Shown here in pieces: positions 9,860 through 21,300 of a DNA stretch of 64,000 nt (position 1 is the first letter of the stretch; each line of letters starts with the position of its first letter). This DNA is from Scleroderma bovista. Taxonomy: Eukaryota > Basidiomycota > Agaricomycetes > Boletales > Sclerodermataceae. The stretch is from contig JAYMGJ010000547.1 of NCBI GenBank assembly GCA_037178675.1, positions 1-64,000 of the forward strand, given 5' to 3'. A model generated the notes under the pieces. The model ran no database searches. It saw only the letters and a program-made list of their open reading frames with translations, and had not been told where the DNA came from. A program made the translations under genes and the position numbers.

Positions 9860-11942
9860 CCCCTGGACAGTCCTGGACAGCTATCCCAGAACCCCAGCTT
9901 TTCCAACAAGGTACCTAACTGGGTAGCTTAGCACAGACTGTCCCAGGCTGTTCCAGCTGTCCCAGACTGTCCTAGAGTGCTCACAGTACATCAGGAAAAA
10001 CACATTGCTATGTAGCATAGCCACTGAGGTACCTAGTCACCTGGAGGCTCGGTTGTAATATATTGCATCAGGCACATGATCTGGAGTGCTATCCAGCTGT
10101 CACTGTGTGACAGGTAGCACACAGTTGCCACTATTGTTGACAGCACCATCCAGATAGCTCACTATAGCCACTGTAGCTCATGTTCATACTATGCATCTGC
10201 CAGAGACAAGGTAGCCTATCTTGTTGTCTTAAGTCACCCCATAAACTCAACAAGAGTCAAGCAAGTTTATTAAGTAGGATAAGTGACTAGTAAGGTTTAC
10301 AAACCAAGTAATACATGTGGCTACTGCATGTTAGTGGGGGGAAGTGATGGCTGTTCATGTTGGTGTTAGAGATGGTAGCCATTGACAGACGTGTCAAACA
10401 GCGCTGAAAGACTGGAATTGGCCATGGAAACAGTGCATGCACATACCTGGGTGCTGAAGACACGAGACAACGTGTACTTGACCCTGAGCGCCTCAACGGC
10501 CCCATGGATGAGTTGAACAGCGCCAGAAATTCAATGGATCGGTTCAGCAAGCACAGGAATGGTCATGAAAATGGCTGAAAACATGGCAATAAACATCAGA
10601 ATTCATGAATGAAGCTAAAGAACAAAACTCACCTATAGAGATTGAGCTGCCCGAATGATGGAGGAGTCAGCATTGGAGACGCCAACATTTTCCTACTGCA
10701 GAGGTGGTTGTAGGCCTGGTCGATGCTAGTGGTCTCCGTCGTTGCATTGGTGGCGGCAATAGCGGTCTATTGATGGTGTGAGTGAGCAGATGCATGTGGG
10801 AGATGCGAGATGTCAATGCCAATGATGGGATTGATTGATGAGACTTGGGCAAAGTTTTGGGGAATGAATGATTACATCAGCATGTTGAATTTTTTTCTCA
10901 ACCCTCATGGGTGCACCATCCAACTTTGTCTCGATGGGGCATCTGGCGCTAGTCACACTACCAACCTCAAGCTTACTTAGCTGTAGCAACATGGTATGTG
11001 GTTTCTGCAACAACATAGAACCAACGCTGACACCAATACACATCTCACATCCCGTGCAAGGCAATGAATAGTGTTTTCAAGTCCCTGTGCAGCCACCTCA
11101 CCAATGAAGACCACACGAGCAGGTAAGTAACGAACCTCCACAATGATTACTAAGACAACAACAACAACGAAGTAGCCACAAAGTCATTAATATGCACTGC
11201 TGCAATGCGTGTCATGGTAAGTTTCGACCTTAGCTGCAGAAGACCCTCTTTTGACACCCTGCATTGCAAGGCCTCCGCATTCAGCCTGTATCAGCTGTCA
11301 CTCAAGCTAAGCAGATTGCTGCAGATTATTGCAAGGTAATCTCCATCTATCAATGCTGTGCTACATCTCATCAATGACCCATCACCATCAATGCAATGAT
11401 GGAGATTGCTACCATCACCAATGCGGTGATGACCATGCTCATCAAACCTCAATGTTGAGTGCATGCCACCATTGTGTGGCTAGTTGTACGACAGCAATGA
11501 CAGCCCACTTTGACCTCCCACATCCAGCGGTGTCCATGCTGACAGCCATTTTGCAGTGCAAGCATGTTCTGTATGTTTTTTATTTTATTTTCATTGTTAT
11601 CTGTTCTTATGGGTCCTCTACACACACACCCTGCAGTGTGCACCTATGGGTGCGCACTTTCCTTTCTCACTATGTCCCACATCCATTACTTGAACCCTCT
11701 CCATCCCCTTATCCCTGAATTCACTCAGTCACACCTTAGTGCGCTCTCCGACACTTGTCCACACTCTCACCACCTTTTCCAATGCACCTCTCACCCCCAT
11801 TCACACAGCTTCTTCAAATGCCTCCACTGAAGTCACTCTCTATCCTGTGCTGCAGATTGTGTGAGTGTATATTGATCCATGTTGACACCTCATCATATAG
11901 TTTGGCAGAAGACACCACTCATGTGAACTCCTCTCGACTGGC
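9860..11942. other. Non-coding stretch, nothing recognised
   Basis: Apart from the subterminal CTGTCC words at the left and CATCA/CACCA-rich stretches at 11385-11430 I see no coding signature, RNA gene or repeat boundary. Confidence 0.45.
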
Positions 11943-12395
11943 ATGCTCTCAGCAGTGTATTCAATGTTGTGGACAGGAACAGGGAGCATGCCACATTTGT
12001 GGCAAGGAAGGCTGATCTCCCATGTCATATGTGGACACACGCAGCTAACAAGGATGAGCTGTATGGATCTTCCTCATTACCCTTCAGAGTCAAGAGAAAC
12101 TTACACAAAAGTTATCAGGATGTTCGGTTGTCCCTATGAAGGGTGTGGTTATAAGACCCTCCAGTGTTTGAACTTGGTGACATACTTGCATACACAGTAA
12201 GTTAATTTGGATTCATCAAAGAATGGAGTGTCAGTTTATCCCATCCTCATTAGCACTGGTGAACGCCCCAACAAATGCTGCCATCCTGGTTGCACCTACC
12301 TGACTTCTGATCCTGGCTCCCTTATGCATCATCACAGAAGTATCCATGGGTACAAGCCCAAGGCCAAGAGATCAGTCCACTCTGAGGATACTTGA
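11943..12395 (+). pseudogene. C2H2 zinc-finger gene relic (two fingers)
   Basis: Two exons joined by an intron at 12197-12253 (GTAAGT...TTAG). Splicing restores the classical finger linker: LHT-H from the junction followed by TGERP. Finger 1 begins CPYEGCGYKT and ends YLHTH; the first zinc-binding histidine appears as tyrosine (a single C-to-T change). Finger 2 reads CCHPGC...HHHRSIH. The second exon ends at a stop 142 bp after the junction. Upstream of finger 1 only about 80 residues are open, with no recognisable domain, and the start is uncertain. Family knowledge: such fingers bind DNA in transcription factors. I think it is a fragment or decayed gene, not an intact factor. Confidence 0.6.
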
Positions 12396-12419
12396 TCATC
12401 CCTGCGACGGTCACCCAGT

Positions 12420-12770
12420 AAGTCCCCCCCCCACTTTCAACATCACCACTGACGACTATGACTACCACCACAGTGGCGTCTGTCGGTCATCTGCTGAGTC
12501 CCCCCCCCACCATCACTGTCACCACCAATGACCATGACTACAACCTCCACATGGACACAACACAATGTTTGTGGCAAACTCCACCACCACTGTTGTCAAC
12601 TGCATGCCCTGTTCACCACATGCTATCACTGTTGATGATGGAATTCATCATTGGTGCTGCTCCCATGATGCACTGTTCATGACCACATCCACTGCAAATA
12701 CAATGATGTTCATTACCACCTGGTGGACCGACAATGGAGAATGGATTGGATTGGTTCATAGTAGCTAGTT
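12420..12770. repeat. CCA/CAC-rich low-complexity tract
   Basis: CACCAC, ATGACTACAAC and similar trinucleotide-like words dominate on the plus strand. Apparent reading frames (His/Thr/Pro-rich) are by-products. Confidence 0.6.
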
Positions 12771-13105
12771 TTGTCAAGTACTGTTGATTCAATTCTATTC
12801 TGGTGGATGGTACTGTGTATTGCCTGTTGGACTGAGAAATGTAGTCTATGTTGTGCTATACTGAAGTTACAGCAGGGATACCAATTTCATGATAGAAGGT
12901 GAGGGGTCTATATCACAATATATAGTTTTGGTAGCCTCCATAGTGGCCTTGCTACATTGGATACATATTTACATGTCAGACTATGGCTACTATGGAGTAC
13001 TATAGATTTTATGCATGGTGCTATATTGCCTTTATATTGGGTACTTGTCGATGGAGCTTTGACTGCTATAGAGGCTATATAGTACTATATTGCCAAGTAA
13101 TTTTT

Positions 13106-14288
13106 TCCTGATGTAGTACCCATACCTTTGCTGCTTGTACCTTTTGATCACTTTGATTCATACAATGTTTGTGTCAATCAATTTATATTAACTCTGTACA
13201 GTACAAAGAATAAGTACTATATACAAATCAGGTCATTGTCATGTTGGTGGTGGCTTGTCCAGGCATGGTCACATCATTGAGACAGGTGATGGGGTGACTA
13301 TTGTCATCATCACTGGTGGCCACATCATTGGCACAAAGGTGGTGGGGTGGTCATCATCTTCATGGCTGGTGAGGTGGTCATCATCACTGGTGGTGGCCAT
13401 GTCATTGACACTGGTGGGTCATCGTCGCTAGTGGGTGGTGGTTGTGTCATCATTGATGTTGGTGGTGGTAGCCACATTATCATTGATGGTGGTGGTGAGG
13501 TGATGGTGGTGGTGGCTGCATTGTTGTCACAGTGGTGGTCATGTTGCTGTCGACACAGGGTAAGGTGGTGGTGGTGGCTGTTGGGTGGTGGTTGATGCAT
13601 GGTGTGGTGATGGAGAGAATAAGGATGAAAGACTTGGAGAAATTTTTGAAGTGTTTGTGTGTGTATGTGTTTGTGTACATGATTATATCAGCATATTCAA
13701 CTACCAATATTGCCTAATCGTATTTAGTATTTACTACACACCTCCCCATCACCACTAGTGTCATTGATGCAACCACCACCATCAGCAACAAGAATGACGA
13801 CCCCACCATGGATGACAGACAATGCAGCCACCACCACTGGCATCAACAACAACCCCACCAGCCACCACCTGCATCAACGATGTGACCACCACCACTACCA
13901 GTGATGACAACCATCCCATCAGCCACCACCACCAGTGTCAATGCAACCACCACCCACCAGCATCAACAGCATGGGCACCAGTGATGACACCCACCAATGC
14001 AACAGGTGTTGATGATGACAATGACATCAAATTTATTACTTAGTTATTTAGTACTTGTATGATTTGACTTAATAAAACTTATTCATCTTATTAGTTTTGT
14101 GTGATCTTGAGTTTTTTTATTGGTGTTATTGCTACTATACTCTACTGAATTTATTGCACTTGTACTGGATTGACTGGAGTACCTGTCATTATTGTAGAAG
14201 CCTGGGCCAGTCTGTCATTGCTGTGTAAGCCTGGGCCAGACTTGCCAAACTAGGTGCTTGGCTAAGCAAAAGGGCTGGTTTGCTGATG
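13106..14288 (+). mobile_element. G-rich/C-rich repeat element, copy 1
   Basis: Begins near TAGTACCCATA and ends with GGTTTGCTGATG at 14277-14288. The left third is GGTGGT-rich, the middle is a unique-looking A/T-rich core (about 13600-13740, with ATTATATCAGCATATT), and the right third is CCACCA-rich. The same order, core and both edges recur in copy 2 at 21876-23024. No transposase is encoded; open frames in the arrays are His/Val/Gly repeats. Probably a non-autonomous DNA element; family unknown. Confidence 0.6.
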
Positions 14289-14294
14289 TAATGA

Positions 14295-14531
14295 TCAAGA
14301 TTTGTGAGCTTGTCTCAGAGAGAAGTTACCATTGAGGTGCTCTGGGGTGATCCCCAGCTCATCCTCTAGCTCATCTAGTGGATTATACTCATCATCTATT
14401 GGCTGAGGGTCATTGAAAGGGTCCATGGTGATCTGGTAGTGCAATGACAAGGTGTGGAAACAGGAGGAGCATGCTGGAGGCAGGGTATCCTGTGACATTC
14501 CCAATTTGGAAGCATGCAACTTGTGAGTCAA
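14295..14531 (-). other. Short open frame of unknown status
   Basis: The minus strand encodes an acidic 45-residue C-terminal stretch (ITMDPFNDPQPIDDEYNPLD, then ELEDELGI) that looks protein-like, upstream of which the frame is doubtful. It lies directly outside copy 1 of the G-rich/C-rich element. I recognise no family; it may be the start of a lost transposase. Confidence 0.2.
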
Positions 14532-14587
14532 AAAGATTCATGCAATCTCATTATACTTAGAACGACTGTAATATGCAGCACAATCTT

Positions 14588-14816
14588 TTCAGGGCTTGTT
14601 CATATGATTCCATGACAATATTTAATTCGATGTATCTACCCTCCCCTTAATTGGCAGCCTAGCCCATCATCATACATTGCAATAATATCCTAGTAGCTAG
14701 TGAACCCTATCAACTGATGACAACTCATCTGGGGCCCTCTGTCTGCTGGCCCATGATACTTGGCTGATTTTCACCCTTGAGTGGCCATGTAAGACAGCCT
14801 AAGTGGGTGCATGGGC
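14588..14816 (+). repeat. Dispersed repeat, copy B
   Basis: Counterpart of 8765-8998 in the same orientation, with the same edge words. Between here and 15350 I see only AT-rich non-coding DNA and one terminal motif at 14925-14936. Confidence 0.7.
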
Positions 14817-14924
14817 TTCAAAAAGAGTAGTGCAAGAGTAGTGACAGCATAGCAAAAAAGTGTAGTTCTAGTCTAGCAAAACAATGTAGGAAAAGTTTAA
14901 TGTTGATTGGGAAAAATGAGTATG

Positions 14925-14936
14925 CATCAGCAAATC
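14925..14936 (+). repeat. Terminal motif CATCAGCAAATC (site 2)
   Basis: One base different from site 1; followed by GGGACAGC and repeated ACAGCA / GTGACAGC words. Read as a second left end of the same transposon family. Confidence 0.35.
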
Positions 14937-15354
14937 CCTTGTTTTGGGACAGCGCTTACAGTAATTACCTTAATAGTACAGTATGTGACAGCAATTACAG
15001 CATACATTACTACAGGGTCCCAGTTCCATGGGAATGCAGCACTGACACAGCATGTCACAGTATGTTGATTTTTTCGCAAATTTCACTAAGTCCCATCCCA
15101 TCACTTACCCCACCCCCACTCTCCCCCACTCCACCACATAATCAATTTGCACTGTTTGTGCACAATGCTGTCCACCACAGCACAATTGCACCTCCAGGTA
15201 TGGTTTTTGTGTTTTGTTTCATATACTAACTATTGTTACAGGTCCTCTCCGTGCACCTATGCCCATACAGCACAATTTCCCCCCCTCATATGTTTTTTTT
15301 TTGTTTACTAACTTTTATTACCAGCCCATTGCATGGATGGTGATGGTGACCAAC

Positions 15355-15700
15355 TCTGAGACTGTCACCACAACGCAATGATAACAACACCACAACCAAA
15401 ACACTGACCACAACTACAACCACCACAATGCGACGACAATGACCATACCACAACCACACGATGATGACCATTGCTACCACCACCAACACAATGCCAACTA
15501 CCACCCTCTTTACCACACCAAATGATGGTGACAACAGCCACCACACTCAACAGCAACATCTACCACCACCACCACCACCACCACCACCACCACACCAATA
15601 CCGTTGTTGATCGCCAACACCACTTGTCAACAGCCACCACCCCATCATCAGCATCAATGATGACGATGGCGATGGCTGCAACAACCACAGCACCAGCACA
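15355..15700. repeat. CCA/CAA low-complexity tract with (CCA)n
   Basis: A pure CCA run occupies about 15560-15592, surrounded by interrupted ACCACAAC words. Similar in composition to the right thirds of the G-rich/C-rich elements. Confidence 0.75.
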
Positions 15701-15709
15701 CACGCACAC

Positions 15710-15985
15710 TGTGCGCCTAAGTGAGGGAAGAGGTCAGAACAACCAACAACCAACACCAAATGACAGCAATATGCGAGTGGTGGTCTTCCTTTGCGTTTCT
15801 GGTATTTAATCTCCTCAGGAGGATGTGCTGCACGCCTTCAGGCAGGATGCAGGAGGGAAGGGAAGGGCTTCTGATGGGGATGATATGCAACTGGGGATGG
15901 TATTGACTCCTCTTCAGCCTACCACAGTGGTTAGGAAGAGTCCTGGGATTGAAGAGCGATGATAGATTGATGACAGGGGTGTAAC
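15710..15985 (+). repeat. LTR-like repeat starting TGTGCGCC, copy 1
   Basis: Aligns with 48616-48890 from the first base TGTGCGCCTAAGTG, through AACCAACAACCAACACC and CAGCCTACCACAGTGGTTAGG, to about GATGACA. Divergence is moderate and both copies end at a similar place. The TG start and the fact that copy 2 interrupts a gene suggest the edge of an LTR; the other edge is not identified. 15986-16293 holds no gene. Confidence 0.6.
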
Positions 15986-16293
15986 AGCAGTGATGGAGCA
16001 ACAGGGAAGCAAGGGGACAGTTCCTGCTTCAAGAATGCGATGGACAGTGATGGGATGGAGTGGACAGAGATGCTAGACTGCGCTTGAGCCTAGAGAAATG
16101 ATCAGATACAAGATATATCTGATAAACAACAATATAGGAGCTTTAGGCCAGCACTGAGTGACCTACAAGTCCAAAGACAGAGATGGAGCTTATAGACAGA
16201 GAGGGAGAGTGAATGTGGTCGCTTTATTTTGGGGGAAGCAGACCCTTCCTTGCAGCCTTTGGCTGCTGGTTTATATACAGGAGGGGCTGTGGC

Positions 16294-16935
16294 TGTCAAG
16301 TCCGGGTCTACTCCGGTAGGGGGTCCGGTCAAGTCCAGACGAAAGCGGACGAAGGGAGAGGGCAGAGGGCTGGACAAGAGATTAGTCCGGCCGGAGTTGG
16401 TGACCGCTTGGATTCAACGACTAAGGATAACGAGCGTTGATCCCTTGCGTAGGTTCCGGTCAAGAAGGGGAGACAGAGACAGAGACAGAGACGGGCAAGA
16501 TCAGGAGTAGAGACTATGGTTGATTTCAGACTGAGGAGTACAGGATAATCTACAGAGTACTTATACTAAGTGCAACCTAGGGACGAGTATATACGGTGAC
16601 AAGTAAACAGCCTAATGGCGGACAAAGGACGACCGGAGTAAGGGATAGACCAGGTCCGATGAAAATAAAGTCAGGTCCGATGAAAATAAAACAGGTCCGG
16701 TGAAAATACTACAAGGTATGAGATATAACGAGTTCATGGAGAACTCACGTCAAGGCAGGGTAGATGGGCAAGTGTGGTAAAGACTGTATGTGGGCTAGAC
16801 CAAGGGTCGTAGTTAGCGGAAGGTTATCTGCGTGTCCGTTGACCGGAGTAACTGAGAACGACCGGAGTTGAGCTGTAGGACTGCGATGTGACCGGAGTAA
16901 CCGGATATGATCCGGAGTTGGACATGGTTGTAACA
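16294..16935 (-). repeat. 3' LTR of gypsy element 1
   Basis: In element orientation it starts TGTTACAACC and ends CTTGACA, 642 bp. The ends are fixed by comparison with the solo LTR at 7938-8577, which has matching ends and a target duplication. The left flank base string is GTGGC (16289-16293); a matching flank on the right cannot be tested because the 5' LTR is missing. It contains (CAGAGA)n-like repeats at 16470-16492. Confidence 0.85.
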
Positions 16936-16948
16936 GTATCCCCCCTTT
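16936..16948 (-). promoter_or_regulatory. Polypurine tract of gypsy element 1
   Basis: On the minus strand AAAGGGGGGATAC directly precedes the LTR start TGTTACAACC, the expected primer for plus-strand DNA synthesis. Confidence 0.75.
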
Positions 16949-17103
16949 AGGGCCGAACCCATGAGGCCCCAATGAGGCTGCAGTGTGGTCGCCTAGAACA
17001 ATGCGGAGTCCGGAGTGTTTTGTCTGAGTACGAATCTTGGATCTATAAAGATCAGACCGGTTTTGCTTTTTTACCCCCAGTTCCCTGCCTTTGATTTTTG
17101 AAT

Positions 17104-18154
17104 ATGTCTGACACTGCCAAGTCCACCACCCCCACTGTCCCCTCTGCGGTCGAGTCCAAGGACTGGACCAAGGCGTCAACACCGGAGCTCCAGTCCGGTA
17201 GCGAAGATGAGGCGGCCATCCTCGATGCCAAGATGAAGGAGAGGCGTCAACGCAAGCAGATCAAGAGGGAGGAGAAACAACGCCGGGAAGAGGCAGAGAG
17301 GCGAGTGCGCAAAGAGGCGGAGGCAAGAGCTCGCGAGGAGGCGGAGCATAGGGCAAGGGAGGAGGCAGAGCGCCAAGCGCGTGAGCAGGCGGAGAAGGAC
17401 CAGGCAGAGGTGCAGCGGAGGGCTGCAGAGGTTGCCACGAGGCAGAAGGCACTGGCGCAGGAGGCGTCAAAGAAGAGGATGAGGGAGGAGCCGGAGGCAG
17501 GTCCGAGTAGTGACCGGAGTGAGGAAATCCGGTAAGTAGTCTTTATCTTCTTTTATGATTTTTCATTAATTTCCTGGCAGGTGCGTTCGTTGTGCCAAGC
17601 ACAAGGCCAAGTGCGAGCAGGACCCTGAAAAGCCCAAGCAACGTGTGTGCATGAAGTGCGCCAGGCTCAAGGAGCGGTGTGAGTGGCCGGAGGTGGGAGG
17701 TCCGGGTCTGGTAGTGGACAAAGGGAAGGGCAAGGCAAAGGAGGTCGCAACGTCGCCGCAAGGAGGGGAGAAGCGGAAAAAGAAGAAGACGGTTGCGAAG
17801 GTGGTCGATGACGACGACGACATCATTGAGGTACCAGGGCCATCTGGGCAACGGTCCGGGTTTGACCCTGGACCGTTCCTAGAGCGGCTGGACAGGCTGA
17901 CCGGAGCGGTGGAAGAGATGACCGGACAGATGCGCCGGGTAGCGGATGCCACCCGCTCTGTGGCCAAAGGGAACGAGCGGCTGACGGCCGGCCTCGAGAC
18001 CTTTCTCGAGGAGTGCCAATTCTTCACGGCGCCCTGGGACGAAGACGAGGAGTCAGAGGATAGCGAGCCGGAGGTCGACCCGGAGGAGGTCAAACAGGAG
18101 GTCCAGGGGCTCCAAGAGGAGCAAGAGAACCCTGGCGGCACTGTGCCGGAGTAA
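17104..18154 (+). CDS. Zn2Cys6-domain protein, antisense inside gypsy element 1
   Basis: 333 residues in two exons (17104-17531 and 17581-18154) with a 49-bp intron (GTAAGT...GGCAG). Start is the first ATG (MSDTAKSTT). Residues about 40-130 form a long, Glu/Arg/Ala-rich helix, likely coiled coil. Immediately after the splice is a canonical GAL4-type cluster C-x2-C-x6-C-x11-C-x2-C-x6-C (residues about 144-173). A basic KRKKKK stretch and an acidic DDDDD stretch follow, then a second helical region and an acidic C-terminus. The frame has no disruption, unlike pol around it. It lies between the end of pol and the polypurine tract, convergent with pol. A TATAAA occurs at 17043. Family knowledge: similar proteins are repeated in Agaricomycete genomes; DNA binding is inferred from the cluster only. 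Confidence 0.8.
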
Positions 18155-18306
18155 GTGGTCCGGTCCGGACTTTGTAAATAGAATGTAAATTAGTTTTACT
18201 TTTTGTTTATAAAGAAAAGTGACCTGAGTTTAGTGAGTGATATTACCAGACAAAATGAAACAGAGAAAGAGAGACAGATAAGAGAGAAACGGAGACGAGA
18301 GTATTA

Positions 18307-21300
18307 CTACATGGACGTGAGTGGTCCGGGTTTGTCCAGGTACCGGACATGGTAGTCTTCGAGTAATTCCGTAGCGTTGCCTAGCTCAGTGGCGAGTAGC
18401 CAAGAGGTTTCTTTGTCAGTTCCCTCGTAACCGGACCAACGTACCAAGTACAGCAGTTTGCACGATTTTCGTCGTCGGTCAACCTTGGAGTCGAGGATCT
18501 CAGAGATCTCGAACTCCGGTTCACCATCTACCTCGACTGGTGGCGGAGGAGGCTGTATCCGGTCCGGTATAGTATTGGGTATGGCCGGTTCGAGTTGGGA
18601 GACGTGGAAGACGGGGTGAACGGTGCGCATGGAATCTGGAAGGCGTAGCGTAAAAGAGAGAGAGCCTACTTGTGCTATGATAGTGTAGGGCCCAAGATTC
18701 TTTTCTGATAGCTTTTTGGATGGTCGAGTAGACCGGAAGTATTTGGCTTTCACGTATACTTGATCGCCTACTTTGAAGTCTGGTGCCGGAGTACGTTTGG
18801 CATCAGCCGGACCTTGGTAGCGAAGTTGCGTGTTGGCCATTTCTTCTCGAAGGTATTGATGCAGCGATTCAAGGTCGACTGCGTAGTCACGAGCCCGAGC
18901 TGAAGTCATGTCGCGTTCTGGGTAGACAGAGATGTTAGGGTGGTAGCCCTTGTTAGCAAAGAACGGAGAGACTCCGGTGGTAGCACTTGGTGCATTGTTG
19001 TATGTGAACTCCGCCAGTGGGAGTAAGTCCGCCCAGTTGTCCTGCTGGTAGTTGCAGTAGATCCGGAGGTACTGTTCCAGTGTCTGGTTAGACTGCTCTG
19101 TCTGGCCATCGCCCTCCGGGTGGTAACCGGAGGTGAAGTGGAGGCGCATGTCGAGGGCCTTTCCGAGTGACCGGAAGAAGTGAGAGACAAACTCTGTACC
19201 GCGATCTGAGGTGACGTGGGCGGGAACACCATGCTTGGAGAATACATGGAGCAGGAAGAGTTTTGCAAGCTCCGGGCTAGTGATGGTGTCATGAGTAGGG
19301 ATGAAAATGGCTTGTTTAGAAAGCCTGTCTACCACGACCAGGATGGCGGTAAAGCCAGTAGATGAAGGGAGTTGCTCTATGAAGTCCATTGAGATGGAGT
19401 TCCAAGGCTTCTCCGGTACAGGGAGCTGTTTCAGCAACCCGTAGGGCCTATGGCGCGGTGTCTTAGCTCTTGCGCAGGAGGTACAGGACCGGACGTAGTC
19501 TTTGACGAAGGTCCTGAGACCGGGCCAAGTATATTCACGCCGGATTAGTTCTAGAGTCCGGTTTTGCCCAAAGTGACCAGCGAGTGGGTGATCATGTCGA
19601 TACCGGAGAACCCGGAGACAGAGGTCGTCCAAGTCCGGTACGTATATGTGACTGTCTAGTCAAAGGAATCCAGCCTCATCGGTGGACCAGCGAGAGTCCG
19701 GTGGATCTGTGAGGTGGATCTGGGCAATGGGATCAGAGGGTAGTGCGGAGAGGATGTCGCTATGGAGTGTTTCCACGTCCATGATTGCAACTGCACGGAG
19801 GACCGGAAACTCTAGATAAGTAGTGCGAAGAGAATTAGAGAGCTGTTCTTGAGTGAACACCGGCCTAAGATTTTGGGGGTTAACCCGGGCGTAGCCACTA
19901 TCCCCCTCTTTGGGGTAGATGTCCCATCGTCTAGTGAGAGGGTCAGGCTTGGCACCGAGCTTACCAGGGCGGAAGCGAATGACAAGATTAAACTGTGATA
20001 AAAACTCGGACCACCAGGCTTGCCGGCGGGAGAGTACTTTTGAAGTCGAGAAGTACTCGAGATTCTTGTGGTCCATGACGACGTCTATAGGAGAGGCAGA
20101 GCCTTCAAGGTAGTGACGCCAGTTCCGGAATGCCTCGAAGATGGCAAGGAGTTCTTTATTGTGGGTGTCATAGTTCAACTCTGGAGCAGTCAAGGTCCGG
20201 GAGTAGTATGCGACCGGACGAATCTCTCTGTCAGCGCAAGTAATAGACAAGATACCAGCGACAGCGTAGTCGGAGGTGTCAGTTTCCACGATGATAGGGG
20301 TATCCGGAATGAAATGGGTGAGGATGGGCGCAGTGGTGAAGGCATGCTTGAGAGCATTGAAGGAACGTCGACAGTCCTCGGAGAAGTTCCAAGGAGCGTC
20401 TTTCTGGGTGAGACGGGTAAGAGGGACCACAATGTCCGAGTAGTTGAATATAAACCGGCAATAGAAGTTGGCAAAGCCCAAGAAGGACTGGATGTCCTTC
20501 ACCTTTCGAGGTTCAGGCCAGTCAGAGATGGTTTGGATCTTGTCCGGAGACATTGTTAAACCGTCCGGAGAGAGGCGATAGCCAAGGTACTCTACCGAGT
20601 CCGAGTGGAACTCACATTTCTCCGGTTTGGCGAAGAGGCCATGTAACCGGAGTCGGCAGAGAACTTCCCGGACGTGCTGCTGGTGGGACTCCATATCCTT
20701 GGAGTAGATGAGGATGTTGTCGAGGTACACGACAACGCAGACATCCAGCATGTCAGCAAAGATCGTGTTGACAAAGCGCTGGAATGCTGCAGGGGCGTTA
20801 GTGAGGCCAAAGGGCATTACTAACCACTCGTAAGACCCATAGCGCGTACGGAAGGCGGTCTTCCATTCATCGCCCGGAGCAATCCGGACTAGATGGTACG
20901 CGTGCCGGAGGTCGATCTTTGAATAGATCTTAGCACGGCTGGGAGAGTCTAATAGGTCAGAGATTAGGGGGAGCGGGTAGCGATCCTTTTTAGTGATTTT
21001 GTTTAGGCCTCGGAAGTCAACGCAGAGGCGGAGTGAGCCGTCCTTCTTTTTTACAAAGAGGACCAGAGCAGCGTGGGAGGAGGCGGTAGGACGGAGGAAA
21101 CCTGTATTAATATTCTCGTCGATGAAAGTCCGGAGAGCGGAGAGCTCAACCGGAGACAGTGAGTAGAGAGTTCCCAGAGGAGGGGAGGTACCTTCTTCGA
21201 GGTCGATCTTCAAGTCGTAGTCGCGATGCGGGGGAAGTTCAGAGGCCTTCGCCTTGCTGAACACATCCGCATAATCGCGATACTCCGGAGGGACGATGTC

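Noticed and set aside
13325..13717. His/Val/Gly-rich open frames in the GGT/CCA arrays
   Set aside because: Both strands are open with simple-repeat composition, as expected of trinucleotide-like DNA.
9842..14288. A single 4.4-kb transposon bounded by CATCAGCAAACC and GGTTTGCTGATG
   Set aside because: Flanking bases show no direct duplication, and the right end belongs to the smaller repeat element 13106-14288, so the pairing is not supported.
20068..20559. 163-residue plus-strand frame opposite gypsy element 1 RNase H
   Set aside because: Antisense shadow; unlike the 17104-18154 gene it has no splice sites or domain.
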